DNA from: Fibrobacter sp.
GTDB taxonomy: Bacteria; Fibrobacterota; Chitinivibrionia; Chitinivibrionales; Chitinispirillaceae
Direction: 5' to 3'
Assembly (NCBI GenBank): GCA_012523595.1
Contig: JAAYIG010000137.1
Coordinates: 1-64,000 of the forward strand
DNA length: 64,000 nucleotides
The notes under the pieces: model-generated
Database searches by the model: none
Told to the model about the DNA's origin: nothing
Seen by the model: only the letters and a program-made list of their open reading frames with translations
Made by a program: the position numbers and the translations under genes
Shown: piece by piece, positions 9,248 to 18,316 of the stretch
Layout: each line of letters begins with the position of its first letter
Numbering within the stretch: position 1 is the first letter of the stretch

Positions 9248-10330
9248 ATGACTATTGTACCTGTTATTCTGGCGGGCGGAATCGGGGAGCGCTTCTGGCC
9301 TCTGAGCAGATCATCGATGCCAAAGCAGATGCTTCGGCTTGTGGGGAACAGGACCATGGCTGAGGAGACTCTCTCCAGGGTTCATTCACTCTGTTCCTGT
9401 GATTCTTTACCACTGATTATTACAAGCAAGGCAATCGCCGGAAAACTCAAAAAGGCCATCTCACAGAGACTCAAGTACAATCTAATAGTCGAGCCAAAGG
9501 GAAAAAACACTGCTCCTGCGGTAGCACTTGCTGCTGCCTGGATTGAGAAAAAGTATGGTGATTCGGTGATGATGGTTCTTTCAGCAGATCATCATATCTA
9601 CCCTGTAAAGGAATTTGTCCGGGCTTCCAGATATGCAATTGAGTTGGCTCAGAGTGTAAATTCACTTGTGGTTTTCGGTATAAGACCATCGAGACCCGAA
9701 ACAGGCTATGGTTATATCCAGCTTGGAGAGCAAACCGGCTCATCAGGAGCCATTCAGGGATTCAAGGTTAAGAAATTTGTGGAAAAGCCATCGGCAAAGA
9801 AAGCCTGCAAGTACCTGGAATCCGGAAAGTACATGTGGAACAGCGGCATGTTTGTGTGGAGGACATCGGTGATCTTACAGGAGTTCCGTACTCATATGCC
9901 AGAGATTTACAAGGCAGTTCAGGCGCTCTCAAAGAAGGGTTTTACAAAGGCAGCACTTGAGAAGTTTTACGATGAGTGTGAGAAGGAATCCATCGATTAC
10001 GGAATTCTGGAAAAATCTTCAAATGTAAATGCGGTTGTAGGTCAGTTCGGGTGGGATGATATTGGTTCCTGGGAGTCTCTCTGTCGTCTTCATGGGCAGG
10101 ACAGCAAGGGAACTACGGTTACAGGCAAAAAGATCTTTCACAAGGAAAACCGCAATTCCATAATAGTCAACAAGTCCTCTCTTTCCGTTGCTGCGATCGG
10201 TGCAAGCGATACTGTGCTGGTGGTTACGGATGATACTGTGCTTCTCATTGACCGGTCCAGGATAGGTGATTTGAAGCGTTATCTGGCAGAGATGAAAAAA
10301 GAGGGCAGTCTTCCTCTGAATCTTTTCTAA
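9248..10330 (+). CDS. manC: Mannose-1-phosphate guanylyltransferase
   Basis: A 360-residue cytoplasmic nucleotidyltransferase making GDP-mannose from mannose-1-phosphate and GTP. The signature LAGGIGERFWPLSR (residues 8-21) with downstream PKQ is complete. FVEKPSAKKA, WNSGMFVW and a GWDDIGSWESL segment follow, as in the ManC/GMP family. It lacks the C-terminal isomerase domain of bifunctional forms; a separate isomerase gene lies at 48.0-49.1 kb. It is coupled directly to the PHP gene upstream. Confidence 0.93.
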   Translation: MTIVPVILAGGIGERFWPLSRSSMPKQMLRLVGNRTMAEETLSRVHSLCSCDSLPLIITSKAIAGKLKKAISQRLKYNLIVEPKGKNTAPAVALAAAWIEKKYGDSVMMVLSADHHIYPVKEFVRASRYAIELAQSVNSLVVFGIRPSRPETGYGYIQLGEQTGSSGAIQGFKVKKFVEKPSAKKACKYLESGKYMWNSGMFVWRTSVILQEFRTHMPEIYKAVQALSKKGFTKAALEKFYDECEKESIDYGILEKSSNVNAVVGQFGWDDIGSWESLCRLHGQDSKGTTVTGKKIFHKENRNSIIVNKSSLSVAAIGASDTVLVVTDDTVLLIDRSRIGDLKRYLAEMKKEGSLPLNLF

Positions 10331-10447
10331 CCTCAAAAAGCTGCTGTTCTCGCAATTATCTGGTAGCGTCTAGTAAATTCCAATATAAGGGTTTGTTTGC
10401 TCGCAGGTGAAATTGTGACTTAATTAGTAAGCCATAAAATCACACTG

Positions 10448-10490
10448 GAGATGAAATCATGACTTAAACCGTTAAGTCAATAATCACCTC
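10448..10490. repeat. Imperfect palindrome (hairpin) in the gap before lpxB
   Basis: GAGATGAAATCATGACTTAA pairs imperfectly with TTAAGTCAATAATCACCTC across a four-base loop. A related palindrome, also ending in AAGTCAATAATTCACC, lies at 54073-54112, so this looks like a small dispersed repeat. No T-run follows on the plus strand. Confidence 0.5.
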
Positions 10491-10539
10491 TGAGATAAGA
10501 ACTAAACTAGAATAGAACCATCTATTCATTATAAACACT

Positions 10540-11673
10540 ATGACATCACCATCTGTAATGATAATAGCGGGCGATATTTCTGGTGACGTACATGCATCAG
10601 GTGTAGTCAGAGAGCTTTGGTCTGATTTCCCGGAGATGAATATCTGGGGGATCGGGGGGCCAAAGATGCAGGCAGAGGGTTTTTCGGCTCTTCTGCCGTT
10701 TGAACCGTTTAACAGGATGGGTTTTCTTGAGGTGATCTCTCATCTGCCCTTTTTTCTCAGTGCGAAAAAGCTGGTTATAGATGAGATGAAAAGCAGGAGA
10801 CCGGATTGTCTGATTCTGGTTGACTATCCCGGATTCAACATGCCTGTTATGAAAGCTGCTCACAGTCTGGGGATCCCGGTATTATGGTATATAGCTCCGA
10901 TGGTGTGGGCCTGGAAGAGGAAGAGGGCGGAGGTGCTCGGTAAACTGGCTACCCATATCGCCTGTATATTTCCCTTCGAGGTTCAGTATTTTACCCCTTT
11001 CACCAGCAGCGTGAGCTTTGTTGGGAACCCTCTGATGGAGTCGGTATCTAAAATTTCAGGTAAAAAGGATAGCCTCGATGAGGGGGAGATCGATCTGGCG
11101 ATAGTACCTGGGAGCAGGGCTCAGGAGGTAAAAAAGATGCTTCCTGAAATGATTTCTGCTTACTGGATATTAAAGGAGTGTTATCCACGGGTCAAGGCCA
11201 GGGTTTCCCGCTGCGGGCCTGTTTCTGAGCAGTTTTACAGAGATGCAATCAGGGGAACGGATGCGAACCTGTTTGATGGGAATTTGAGGGAACTTTTGCG
11301 CAGATCCGATCTTGCTCTTGTTACATCAGGGACAGCTACTCTGGAGACGGCTCTGGAGGGGGTTCCGATGGTGATAGCCTACAGGACATCGATGGTTACC
11401 TATCACATTTTCAAACGGCTGCTCAGGATTCCTCATATAGGCCTGCCTAATATTATTGCTGGAGAGAGGATTGTTCCTGAGTGCATTCAGGAGAAGTCAG
11501 ACGCAGAGCAAATGGCGGCAGAATTGCAGGGATACATTGAAAACCCGGAGACTTACCGCAGCACCCTTTCCAGACTTTCAGGGCTGAGGGATCTTCTGGG
11601 ATCAAAAAAGCCGTCACGTGAGGTATCCGATATTGCTGGTGAGATTATAAGGCGCAGTGTGGCAGGCAGGTGA
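10540..11673 (+). CDS. lpxB: Lipid-A-disaccharide synthase
   Basis: A 377-residue GT19 glycosyltransferase of lipid A synthesis, joining UDP-diacylglucosamine and lipid X at the inner membrane. Matches include the N-terminal AGDISGDVHA, the GIGGPKMQAEG motif, VDYPGFNM, APMVWAWKR, FVGNPL and the donor-site VTSGTATLET. Length is normal for LpxB. It shows that the cell makes lipid A and so has a classical outer membrane. No clear ribosome-binding site precedes the ATG. Confidence 0.95.
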   Translation: MTSPSVMIIAGDISGDVHASGVVRELWSDFPEMNIWGIGGPKMQAEGFSALLPFEPFNRMGFLEVISHLPFFLSAKKLVIDEMKSRRPDCLILVDYPGFNMPVMKAAHSLGIPVLWYIAPMVWAWKRKRAEVLGKLATHIACIFPFEVQYFTPFTSSVSFVGNPLMESVSKISGKKDSLDEGEIDLAIVPGSRAQEVKKMLPEMISAYWILKECYPRVKARVSRCGPVSEQFYRDAIRGTDANLFDGNLRELLRRSDLALVTSGTATLETALEGVPMVIAYRTSMVTYHIFKRLLRIPHIGLPNIIAGERIVPECIQEKSDAEQMAAELQGYIENPETYRSTLSRLSGLRDLLGSKKPSREVSDIAGEIIRRSVAGR

Positions 11674-11795
11674 ACCGCTTTGATTCTCAAAACTACAGGA
11701 GTAAATATGTACACGGGGATCAGCAGGAATCTGTGGTCATCTGATAAAAAAAATATTACGTGTCATAACTTCTTTTGCAGGATTAGAGTGTATCT

Positions 11796-13724
11796 GTGAG
11801 GAATGTTGTCTGGATTTTCCTTTTCCTTTCAGCGCAGTTCTTCTCTTCTGAGGCAGCGTTCAGAGAGGGTGATTATGTCATTACCGGTTTTCGTTCCACC
11901 AGTCGTGACTTTCCTCAGACTGGCATCGGGTTGATAAAGGGTGCTTCTGCTGACACTCTTGAGGAGATAGATTCGGTTCCATCCATTCAGCCGGGGCAGA
12001 TTATCCTCAGGCGGAAGCGGGATGGTGAGTACAGGCTTTACAAAGGGATGCTGGATACTGCTGCTTTCAACAACAGGGCTAATCTTTACTATGCATTTCA
12101 GATTCCCGGATGGGCCAGGATTTCCGATCTGGTTCATTACCGCATATACCGGGGTCCGACAGACAAGCCGGGCAGTGATGAGAATTTGGTGTTTTTTGAC
12201 AGTGAGCGCATCTACCTTCGTCAGTTTTCCCGAATCTACTATTTTAAGAACGGGAACTGGTTCTCCATAGAGGGTTCTGCCTCTCTTCAGCAGGGTACAA
12301 TAAAGGTCACCTCGACACCTGAAGGTGCGCAGGTGATTATAAATGGCGTGCCATCGGGGAAAGTCACTCCCTGTGAGATCGAGGGGCTTATTCCCGGGAC
12401 ATACGTTTTGGAGCTGTTCCTTCCTGATCATCACTTTTACCGCAAGCTTGTTCCGCTTTTTCCCAAAGGCACAGTTTCTGTTTCCTTTGAGCTTTTTTCC
12501 GATATGGATACAGTCTTTATCACAGGAAAAGCTCCTCATGGCGTGCTGATTCTTCCTCAGCCTCCTGTAGACAAGCGCTACAGAATAGATTCCGTGACAG
12601 TTGACGATTACAAGGTAAGGCTGCTTCCAGGAGAACACAGGCTTAACTGGGACGGCGGGGCTCTTTATAAGTCTATTGACACTGTGATAACAATCGAGGA
12701 GGGCAGGGTATCGTTTTTTGATTACCTGTTCAGAAGGCAGTACGGGGTGCTGAGGGTTGTGCCTGATCCCGGTGATGCGGAGGTTTGTATCCAGAACTAT
12801 AACTGCCGTATTGGCGAACAGATTATCGAGGTGCCGACCGGCAGGTACAGTGTATCTGCATTCCGCCACGGGTTCAGAAATCTAAAGAGGGATGTTATTG
12901 TGTTGCCTGATTCCATTGTCAATTGCGAAATGAGCCTGATGCAGATTCCGGACAGAGACGCAGACGGGTACATTGACAATGTTGACAGGTGTCCCGATGT
13001 TTACGGGCTGCACGACGGCTGCCCCAGGCAGAAGATGAGGGAGGCGATTGAGGGAAAAAGGCAGGATCTTGTTGATTATATCCGGAATGATCATTTCGGG
13101 ATTGGTTTCACTGTGATGGGAATGATACTTAAGATACCCACGAGGAAGCATTTCTCCAATTTTGTCTCTACCTTTTCAAGCGGTAAAATAGGCGGTGTGA
13201 ACAATTACCGGGGGCTAACATTTGCAAACATGATTGAGGTGATGTACAGAGGATTGTTTGCATCGGTGGAACTTGGGCAGTGGACCGCAGGACTTCACTA
13301 CCAGCGTCCCGATACCATGGAGCTTAAGACCCGCAATACAACATATCTGGTCTATTATGATTCGATTATGGAAGTAGAGCCGGTCCTTTTCCTTCCCAGC
13401 ACAGCTGTTTCACTGGGAGTTCACTATAACTGGTCATGGTTAAACCTTGTGTACTCCATAGGTTATCAGTGGGAGGACATCATTATTGATCAGATATATG
13501 ATGTCGGGAAGCAGGAATTTTCCAGAATTACATTTGATAATGACTGGTGGTTTCATCAGTTGTATACTGAACTTGATCTTCAGGCAGGAGAGTTTTTCGT
13601 GCCATCGGTTTATTTCAAGTTCAAATTTCCCTTTGGACCATTCAGATGGACCCGCTGGCATGTGCTTCAGGCCGGATTACAGATAAAGCTTTTTCCGCAT
13701 CTTCGCAAGGAGAAGAAGAAATGA
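11796..13724 (+). CDS. Envelope protein with PEGA domain, TSP3-like calcium repeats and C-terminal barrel-like region
   Basis: A 642-residue exported protein with a signal peptide ending near SSEAA. A PEGA domain follows (about residues 168-240, STPEGAQVIINGV), then a second PEGA-like region (about 310-385). An Asp-rich thrombospondin type 3-like repeat (DRDADGYIDNVDRCPD) sits near 395-415. The rest (about 440-635) is rich in alternating aromatic residues and resembles an outer-membrane barrel. A role in anchoring or envelope organisation is inferred only. The start is GTG. Its stop overlaps the start of a small lipoprotein gene by 4 bp. Confidence 0.7.
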   Translation: MRNVVWIFLFLSAQFFSSEAAFREGDYVITGFRSTSRDFPQTGIGLIKGASADTLEEIDSVPSIQPGQIILRRKRDGEYRLYKGMLDTAAFNNRANLYYAFQIPGWARISDLVHYRIYRGPTDKPGSDENLVFFDSERIYLRQFSRIYYFKNGNWFSIEGSASLQQGTIKVTSTPEGAQVIINGVPSGKVTPCEIEGLIPGTYVLELFLPDHHFYRKLVPLFPKGTVSVSFELFSDMDTVFITGKAPHGVLILPQPPVDKRYRIDSVTVDDYKVRLLPGEHRLNWDGGALYKSIDTVITIEEGRVSFFDYLFRRQYGVLRVVPDPGDAEVCIQNYNCRIGEQIIEVPTGRYSVSAFRHGFRNLKRDVIVLPDSIVNCEMSLMQIPDRDADGYIDNVDRCPDVYGLHDGCPRQKMREAIEGKRQDLVDYIRNDHFGIGFTVMGMILKIPTRKHFSNFVSTFSSGKIGGVNNYRGLTFANMIEVMYRGLFASVELGQWTAGLHYQRPDTMELKTRNTTYLVYYDSIMEVEPVLFLPSTAVSLGVHYNWSWLNLVYSIGYQWEDIIIDQIYDVGKQEFSRITFDNDWWFHQLYTELDLQAGEFFVPSVYFKFKFPFGPFRWTRWHVLQAGLQIKLFPHLRKEKKK

Positions 13725-13864
13725 GGAAGGTTCATTTTCTGGTATGTGTATTTGTGCTCCTGGTGACACTTGTTCTGGGAGGATGTGGAGGAGGGTTCAG
13801 GGGGGACAGTGAGGGTGCCAATGATCTCGGGGAGACGATTTTCGGACCTGATTCGCTGATGTAA
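13721..13864 (+). CDS. Very small lipoprotein (47 aa)
   Basis: A 47-residue protein with a signal peptide and lipobox LGGC, leaving a mature chain of under 30 residues (about 27) that is rich in Gly, Asp and Glu. The ATG overlaps the upstream stop (ATGA) and has an AAGGAG site, so it is translationally coupled to the PEGA/barrel protein. It may be an accessory lipoprotein of that protein; function unknown. Confidence 0.7.
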   Translation: MRKVHFLVCVFVLLVTLVLGGCGGGFRGDSEGANDLGETIFGPDSLM

Positions 13865-13905
13865 AAAAGAAAGCCACGGTCAGGGAAAAACAGTAGGCCG
13901 TGGCA
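13863..13905 (-). terminator. Probable rho-independent terminator
   Basis: A GCCACGG/CCGTGGC stem (13873-13879 with 13898-13904) is followed on the minus strand by a T-rich run. It fits as the end of the barrel-protein transcript from 14448. The 18-base loop makes it moderate in strength. Confidence 0.55.
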
Positions 13906-13932
13906 GGTAAGAAGATTTTGCAAGGAAATTGA

Positions 13933-14448
13933 TTAGAATAGCAGTCCTACTCTTCCGGTCCAGGTCAGAGGGGTTTGGCCTCCGATATCTCTGAAAAGGA
14001 AGTTAGCATTGGTTTCGATTTTCAGTTTGATCGGTGAGTCCTGGAAAAGCAATACACCAAGTACACCAGCGGCATCGAATCCAAAGTCATTATCAGCCTC
14101 GCCACCATTGGCATATCCCAGACCTGCGGATGCACCGATGTAGGGGGAGAAGTTTCCGGCAATGGTCAGAGGATAGAAGTTGGCTCCAACCAGGGCTGAT
14201 GCCAGTAAAGCGTCCCAGTCTGTTGTAGCCTCTGCAATAGTTGTCATCCCGACATTATCTGTCAAATTCCAGATTCTTCCTCCGAAAAACTGCCATGCCG
14301 GATTGTCGGCATCGATACCCTGAAGAACTCCGGTTCCTGCTCCCAGAACATAGTTGTCCGGGGTGATGGATCTTGTTATGGCGCCGTCCTGAGCAAAACT
14401 GCAGACCGCAAAAAGTGCAATAAGCAAGCTGGAGAATTTACCTCTCAT
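13933..14448 (-). CDS. Small outer-membrane beta-barrel protein
   Basis: A 171-residue exported protein with a signal peptide ending at CSFAQ (about residue 19). The mature part consists of Gly- and aromatic-rich beta strands (FSPYIGASAGLGYANG, FGFDAAGVLGVLLF) and ends in LLF, the usual C-terminal Phe of outer-membrane barrels. The ATG at 14448 has an AGGGAGGA site; the longer open frame upstream lacks one. Function unknown; it resembles OmpA/OmpW-size barrels. Confidence 0.7.
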   Translation of the reverse strand: MRGKFSSLLIALFAVCSFAQDGAITRSITPDNYVLGAGTGVLQGIDADNPAWQFFGGRIWNLTDNVGMTTIAEATTDWDALLASALVGANFYPLTIAGNFSPYIGASAGLGYANGGEADNDFGFDAAGVLGVLLFQDSPIKLKIETNANFLFRDIGGQTPLTWTGRVGLLF

Positions 14449-14663
14449 ATTCCTCCCTTTCCAGATGTGAATATTGATAAGTTGGTGATTGCAGCAATCC
14501 TGAAACAATCAAATGCAAATCCTATACCTTTCTTTCTCAAATACAGGAAACGCTTAAATTGTCAGGTGAAGCGTTTAATGCCTTTTTGCCCGGATAAAAT
14601 TCTTTCCCGGTTCTCTATTTGCTCTTATCTGTAAGAAGAATTACATCTGAAAAAGGAGGAATT

Positions 14664-15563
14664 ATGATTGTTGTTTCAGATGCATCCAGTAAGACAGGTA
14701 CAGAGATAATATCCGCCCTGCTGAAAGCAGGAGAGCGTGTACGGGGCATAGACAATAGCCGGGAGAGGCTTGCAGCTCTGAGAAGTTCAGGGGTGGAGCC
14801 TGCTGTTGGTGAACTGACAGATCCGGTCTTTCTTCTAAGTGCTTTCAGGGATGCAGAGTCGGTGTTTTTTATCGTTCCATCAAGATCAGAAACTGAAAGT
14901 GTAAAGAAATACTTTGAGGATACAGGTTCTGCCTTTGTAAAGGCACTCAGAGATTCAAAAGTAAGGAATGTATACTTTCTGTCGAGTATGGGAGCGGATG
15001 AGGTATCTGAGGCGGGGCTGCTGCTGAGTCTGGGTGAGATCGAAAGACGACTTGACACCATAGAAACTGAAAACGTAATTACTTTTCGTCCGGGCTACTT
15101 TATGGAACACCTGCTCTCAAAAATCTCCTATATCAAAACACGGGATGTAATAGCGGATTCAACCAGTGGTGATACCCCGCTTTATCTTGTGTCCATTGGT
15201 GATGTTGCCCTGAAGGCAGTTTCCATGTTAAGGGAGCGATCATCTCTGGGACGCCGGAAAATTGAACTCTATGGCGACAGGCTGAGCTACAGAGATATGA
15301 CCCGGATAATCGGTACGAGTATCGGGATACCCGAACTGCCATACGTGCAGCTTCTCGATATTGATATGCGCAACGATCTGGTCAATCAGGGTTATTCAAT
15401 AAACATGGCCGATAACTATGTAGAGATGACCCATGCTTTAAGCAGAGGCGCTCTCACCCCGAAGCAGATCGATAAATTGACCCCAAACTGCCCCACAAGG
15501 TTCAAGCAGTTTGTAGATGATGTATTTGTGGAGGCGTATCACTGCGCAGAGCTGGAGAATTAA
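14664..15563 (+). CDS. NmrA-like atypical short-chain dehydrogenase family protein
   Basis: A 299-residue Rossmann-fold protein of the NmrA/NAD(P)-binding group. The N-terminal dinucleotide-binding region reads VVSDASSKTGTEI instead of the usual GATGxxG, so cofactor binding may be altered. FFIVPSRS, FLSSMGAD and the FRPGYFMEHLL segment are typical of the group. Relatives include redox sensors and quinone reductases. A strong AAAGGAGG site precedes the ATG at 14664. It stands alone. Confidence 0.75.
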   Translation: MIVVSDASSKTGTEIISALLKAGERVRGIDNSRERLAALRSSGVEPAVGELTDPVFLLSAFRDAESVFFIVPSRSETESVKKYFEDTGSAFVKALRDSKVRNVYFLSSMGADEVSEAGLLLSLGEIERRLDTIETENVITFRPGYFMEHLLSKISYIKTRDVIADSTSGDTPLYLVSIGDVALKAVSMLRERSSLGRRKIELYGDRLSYRDMTRIIGTSIGIPELPYVQLLDIDMRNDLVNQGYSINMADNYVEMTHALSRGALTPKQIDKLTPNCPTRFKQFVDDVFVEAYHCAELEN

Positions 15564-15702
15564 TAAGACAAGTACATCAGAATCAATGGCTGCGGGTGTT
15601 ATTCCTGAAACCGGGAAAGACACAAGTAGCCTTTTTGTTAACATTATAGAATATGTCACTGACTGTTTTATTGTTGATTTTTAAAAAGCGCACTTTCACC
15701 TC

Positions 15703-15805
15703 AATGTCATTCCTGCGAAAGCAGGAATCCAGTCCTGATAAAAAAATGAACAGGATGCCTGTTTTCACAGGCATGGCGCCTTCGGGTTCATGTGTTTGTC
15801 ACAAG
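15703..15805. repeat. REP-like dispersed palindromic repeat, copy 2
   Basis: GTCATTCCTGCGAAAGCAGG is followed about 45 bp later by ATGCCTGTTTTCACAGGCAT and a CTTCGGGTTCATGTGT tail. It is the partner of the copy at 4655-4751 but with the modules in the other order. It lies in the gap between two convergent genes, the usual place for REP elements. Confidence 0.78.
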
Positions 15806-15860
15806 AACATCTTCATTTCAAGGTTCATTGCCGTGAAAAGTAAAATATTTGAACACCATT

Positions 15861-16274
15861 CTACCCCGCTGATACACCGATCTTCTTTTCCTCCTTCCTG
15901 CCCGCTGCTTCAAGCAGCCCCGCAATTGCTGCCGCCATAGCATCAACAGCTTCCTGAGAATCAAACGTCAACTGCATCCGAACTTTCCCGTCAGCTTCAA
16001 CATTTGAAATAGATTTGAGACTCTCCTCAAGTGCCAGTGTAAGAGGACTCCTCTTCTCTTTAGTAACACTTGATGGTATCGATTCCCGGATAAAGGAAAA
16101 TACCGCGGAGAGCATTTTTCCGGAAGCCTCTGATGCCTTTTCGATGTTAATTACCGATGCTTTATCCTTTTCTTCAGTAACCTCTTCAAGCATGCTCATA
16201 TCTACCGGTGCCGGGTCCTTCTCACCAAGCAGCAGTTCCAGTTTCTTCTTAAGATCATCGATATTTGAGCTCAT
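15861..16274 (-). CDS. Conserved-looking hypothetical protein, 137 aa
   Basis: A 137-residue acidic and helical protein of unknown function. A short N-terminal coiled-coil-like segment (DDLKKKLELLLGEK) is followed by a central helical part. The C-terminal region (about residues 95-125) alternates a beta strand (VRMQLTF) with an Ala-rich helix. No signal peptide or membrane helix. Codon use and length suggest a real gene, but the ribosome-binding site is weak. Confidence 0.5.
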   Translation of the reverse strand: MSSNIDDLKKKLELLLGEKDPAPVDMSMLEEVTEEKDKASVINIEKASEASGKMLSAVFSFIRESIPSSVTKEKRSPLTLALEESLKSISNVEADGKVRMQLTFDSQEAVDAMAAAIAGLLEAAGRKEEKKIGVSAG

Positions 16275-16563
16275 CTCAACCGCTGTGACATCCGACGATG
16301 ATTCCAGGGCAGCGAGCGCTTTTGAAAGATATGGAACAGTCTCATGATTTGAGAATGAGAGTGGGTATGTTTAAAAGGATACGTTTAATCTGATTTTACT
16401 GGATGATTTGGTTTCAGCAGAATCGAGGCTAACAATATGATATGTTATATGGATGCGGCTAAGCATTGCTGGTCACATTTTATGGAACTTTTGCAACGAT
16501 AAATGAGCCATATCTTCAAATTATCGTTCTGAAATAGCTTGGGAATTCTGATGAAAAAAACGT

Positions 16564-16638
16564 CCATAAAAAAGAACCGCCGGGTACGAGACCCGGCGCT
16601 TCCGCTTCACCCAAAATAAATGCAAGAGGACCTTGCAT
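16564..16638 (-). terminator. Two stacked terminator-like hairpins
   Basis: CGCCGGGT-acgag-ACCCGGCG (16578-16598) is a perfect 8-bp stem followed on the minus strand by GTTCTTTTTT. A second perfect stem, ATGCAAG-aggac-CTTGCAT (16620-16638), also leads into a T-rich stretch on that strand. They would end the long ECF transporter transcript about 260-330 bp after its last gene. Confidence 0.55.
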
Positions 16639-16713
16639 AAGGTAGGATGCCATTAATATAATACCTGAAATTAAAAAAAACAAATTTTATTGCAATGGAG
16701 GCTTTTTTCTGTA

Positions 16714-16857
16714 GGGGCCGGTATCGGAATCGGTATCGATGAATATTGATATCGATGATCTTTACCTGCTTTAATTATTATTTCTGCTTTTTATGAATAA
16801 ATCTATCGATTTCGATGAAAATTTCGATACCGATGCCGATACCGATACCGACCCCGA
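16714..16857. repeat. Inverted CCGATA-type repeat, main copy
   Basis: The left arm (16720-16740) reads GGTATCGGAATCGGTATCGA, and the right arm (16825-16857) carries the complementary series of ATACCGAT units ending in ACCCCGA. The arms are about 85 bp apart and could form a long imperfect hairpin. Single-arm or paired relatives occur at 34651-34670, 50437-50460, 53995-54022 and 61569-61626. Confidence 0.7.
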
Positions 16858-16895
16858 TTATGGAACAGTGTCTGAAAAAGGAAAAATTGCCGGAG

Positions 16896-17570
16896 CTAAA
16901 AAGAAATCTCACCGCTGGAACTGTATTCCCTGATCTCTCTGTCCTTAATCACGAGAAACCGGCTGCAGATTCTGGAGGCAAACTCAATATCGTGTGTTGC
17001 GAGCAGGATTGAGGAATCGATCTTCTGAAGGATTCCAGCCAGGGATAATCTGCCGGGCGGATCGAGTGCTGAAGAGGGTTCATCGAGCAGAAGCAACGAT
17101 GGATTTGTGACAAGTGCACCAGCAAGGGCTATTCTCTGACGTTGTCCATGGGAAAGCTGGTATGGGGAGAGTTCCGCAGTCTCATCTACACCCAAAATCT
17201 CAAGTACCAACAAGGCCTTTTTTCGGGCTTCCAGGGGAGAAACTCCTTTGCGAATAAGACCATAGGAGACATCATCGAGTACCCGCGGAAACAAAATCTG
17301 GTCCTCTGGAATATTAAAAAGAAAGCCGGTCCTTTCTCTGACCTCCTGAAAATTCCTCTCCTCAACCGGGATACCATCGACAATAATAGATCCGCTGAAA
17401 GGTATAAGCCCCACAGCAGCAAGGAGAAGTGAGGTCTTTCCTGAACCGTTAAGTCCCAGAAGCGCTGCTTTTTCTCCGGGGTTAATCGTAAAGGAAATAT
17501 TGGATATAGTATCGGACTGTCTCCGGGGATACCGGATTGAAACAGATTTGAATTCAAGAGCCGCATTCAT
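16896..17570 (-). CDS. ECF transporter ATP-binding subunit (EcfA/CbiO-like)
   Basis: A 224-residue ABC ATPase that would power vitamin or metal uptake. Walker A is GLNGSGKTS, the signature is LSHGQRQRIALA, Walker B is LLLLDEPSSALDPP, and the switch His is in LLATHDIE. It is the only ATPase in the operon, so it probably works as a homodimer. The start overlaps the stop of the T-component gene (ATGA). Confidence 0.9.
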   Translation of the reverse strand: MNAALEFKSVSIRYPRRQSDTISNISFTINPGEKAALLGLNGSGKTSLLLAAVGLIPFSGSIIVDGIPVEERNFQEVRERTGFLFNIPEDQILFPRVLDDVSYGLIRKGVSPLEARKKALLVLEILGVDETAELSPYQLSHGQRQRIALAGALVTNPSLLLLDEPSSALDPPGRLSLAGILQKIDSSILLATHDIEFASRICSRFLVIKDREIREYSSSGEISF

Positions 17571-18316
17571 GATGAGGGCACCAGTCGTAAAACTATAGAA
17601 AATGCAAAATATAAAGAGGTGCAGACCAGGACCGCAAAATCTGCAGTGTGTAATACAGCAGGATCAGACCTGAGAGAAGTATTAATTCCGTAGCCGCGTA
17701 CTGCCATAGCAGCCGCACTCCGCTCGGCTCTGAAAAGCACCCGTACCATCCATACTACGGGAAAAGAGAAAAGGACTCTCCAGCCCTTTACACCTGAAGT
17801 CCCTCTGAAGCGCAGGACTTCTGTAATGCGTGAGGTTTCCTCCAGAAGCAGCATCGTCTGATTAATCAACTGAACAACCAGTGCTGTAAATGATTCAGGA
17901 ATCCGTAGAAGAACAAGCCCCCGATGAACATCGTTGATGGAAATAATTGTGACGGTTGATGCTGCGATAAAGAGAGTGCAGGTGCTGCGAAGTGCTATTC
18001 CCAGTGCATGTGCCAGTTTCCCGTCAAGAGGTGATGAATTGACATTTTGAATGTTTATCCAGGGAGTGAGCAGAAGAAAGGGAGAAAAAAGCATCAGGGA
18101 GGCAATGGCACACTGCAGAACCATTCGAAGAGGCAATGATGAAAGTGAACACCAAAGAATCGTACCACATAAAAGAGCGACCAGGCCTGTGATAGAATTA
18201 TGGGGAAGTAAAAGAACGGCTATACCTGTCAGAAGTCCTGAAACAATTTTTATGTGCGGATTCAGGGATTTCAGAGGCCCATCAGCACATCCCCACACTT
18301 GATGAAAGTCCCTCAT
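17567..18316 (-). CDS. ECF transporter transmembrane T component (EcfT/CbiQ-like)
   Basis: A 249-residue inner-membrane protein with about five or six hydrophobic helices. It has the coupling-helix signature of T components in RAERSAAAMAVRGYG (about residues 205-220), which contacts the ATPase. The gene starts directly after the methyltransferase stop and overlaps the ATPase gene by 4 bp, placing it in one transcript with the S component and the TonB receptor. Confidence 0.87.
   Translation of the reverse strand: MRDFHQVWGCADGPLKSLNPHIKIVSGLLTGIAVLLLPHNSITGLVALLCGTILWCSLSSLPLRMVLQCAIASLMLFSPFLLLTPWINIQNVNSSPLDGKLAHALGIALRSTCTLFIAASTVTIISINDVHRGLVLLRIPESFTALVVQLINQTMLLLEETSRITEVLRFRGTSGVKGWRVLFSFPVVWMVRVLFRAERSAAAMAVRGYGINTSLRSDPAVLHTADFAVLVCTSLYFAFSIVLRLVPSS

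Larger units (their letters stand above)
16275..16895. other. Long gap with hairpins and CCGATA repeats, no gene
   Basis: About 620 bp without a credible gene. It holds two hairpins at 16578-16638 and the inverted CCGATA repeat at 16714-16857, both listed separately. The rest is AT-rich with no other visible structure. Confidence 0.6.

Noticed and set aside
11829-12869. Long minus-strand open frame of 346 codons
   Set aside because: It is fully antisense to the PEGA/barrel gene, has no ribosome-binding site or recognisable domain, and reflects the codon bias of the real gene.
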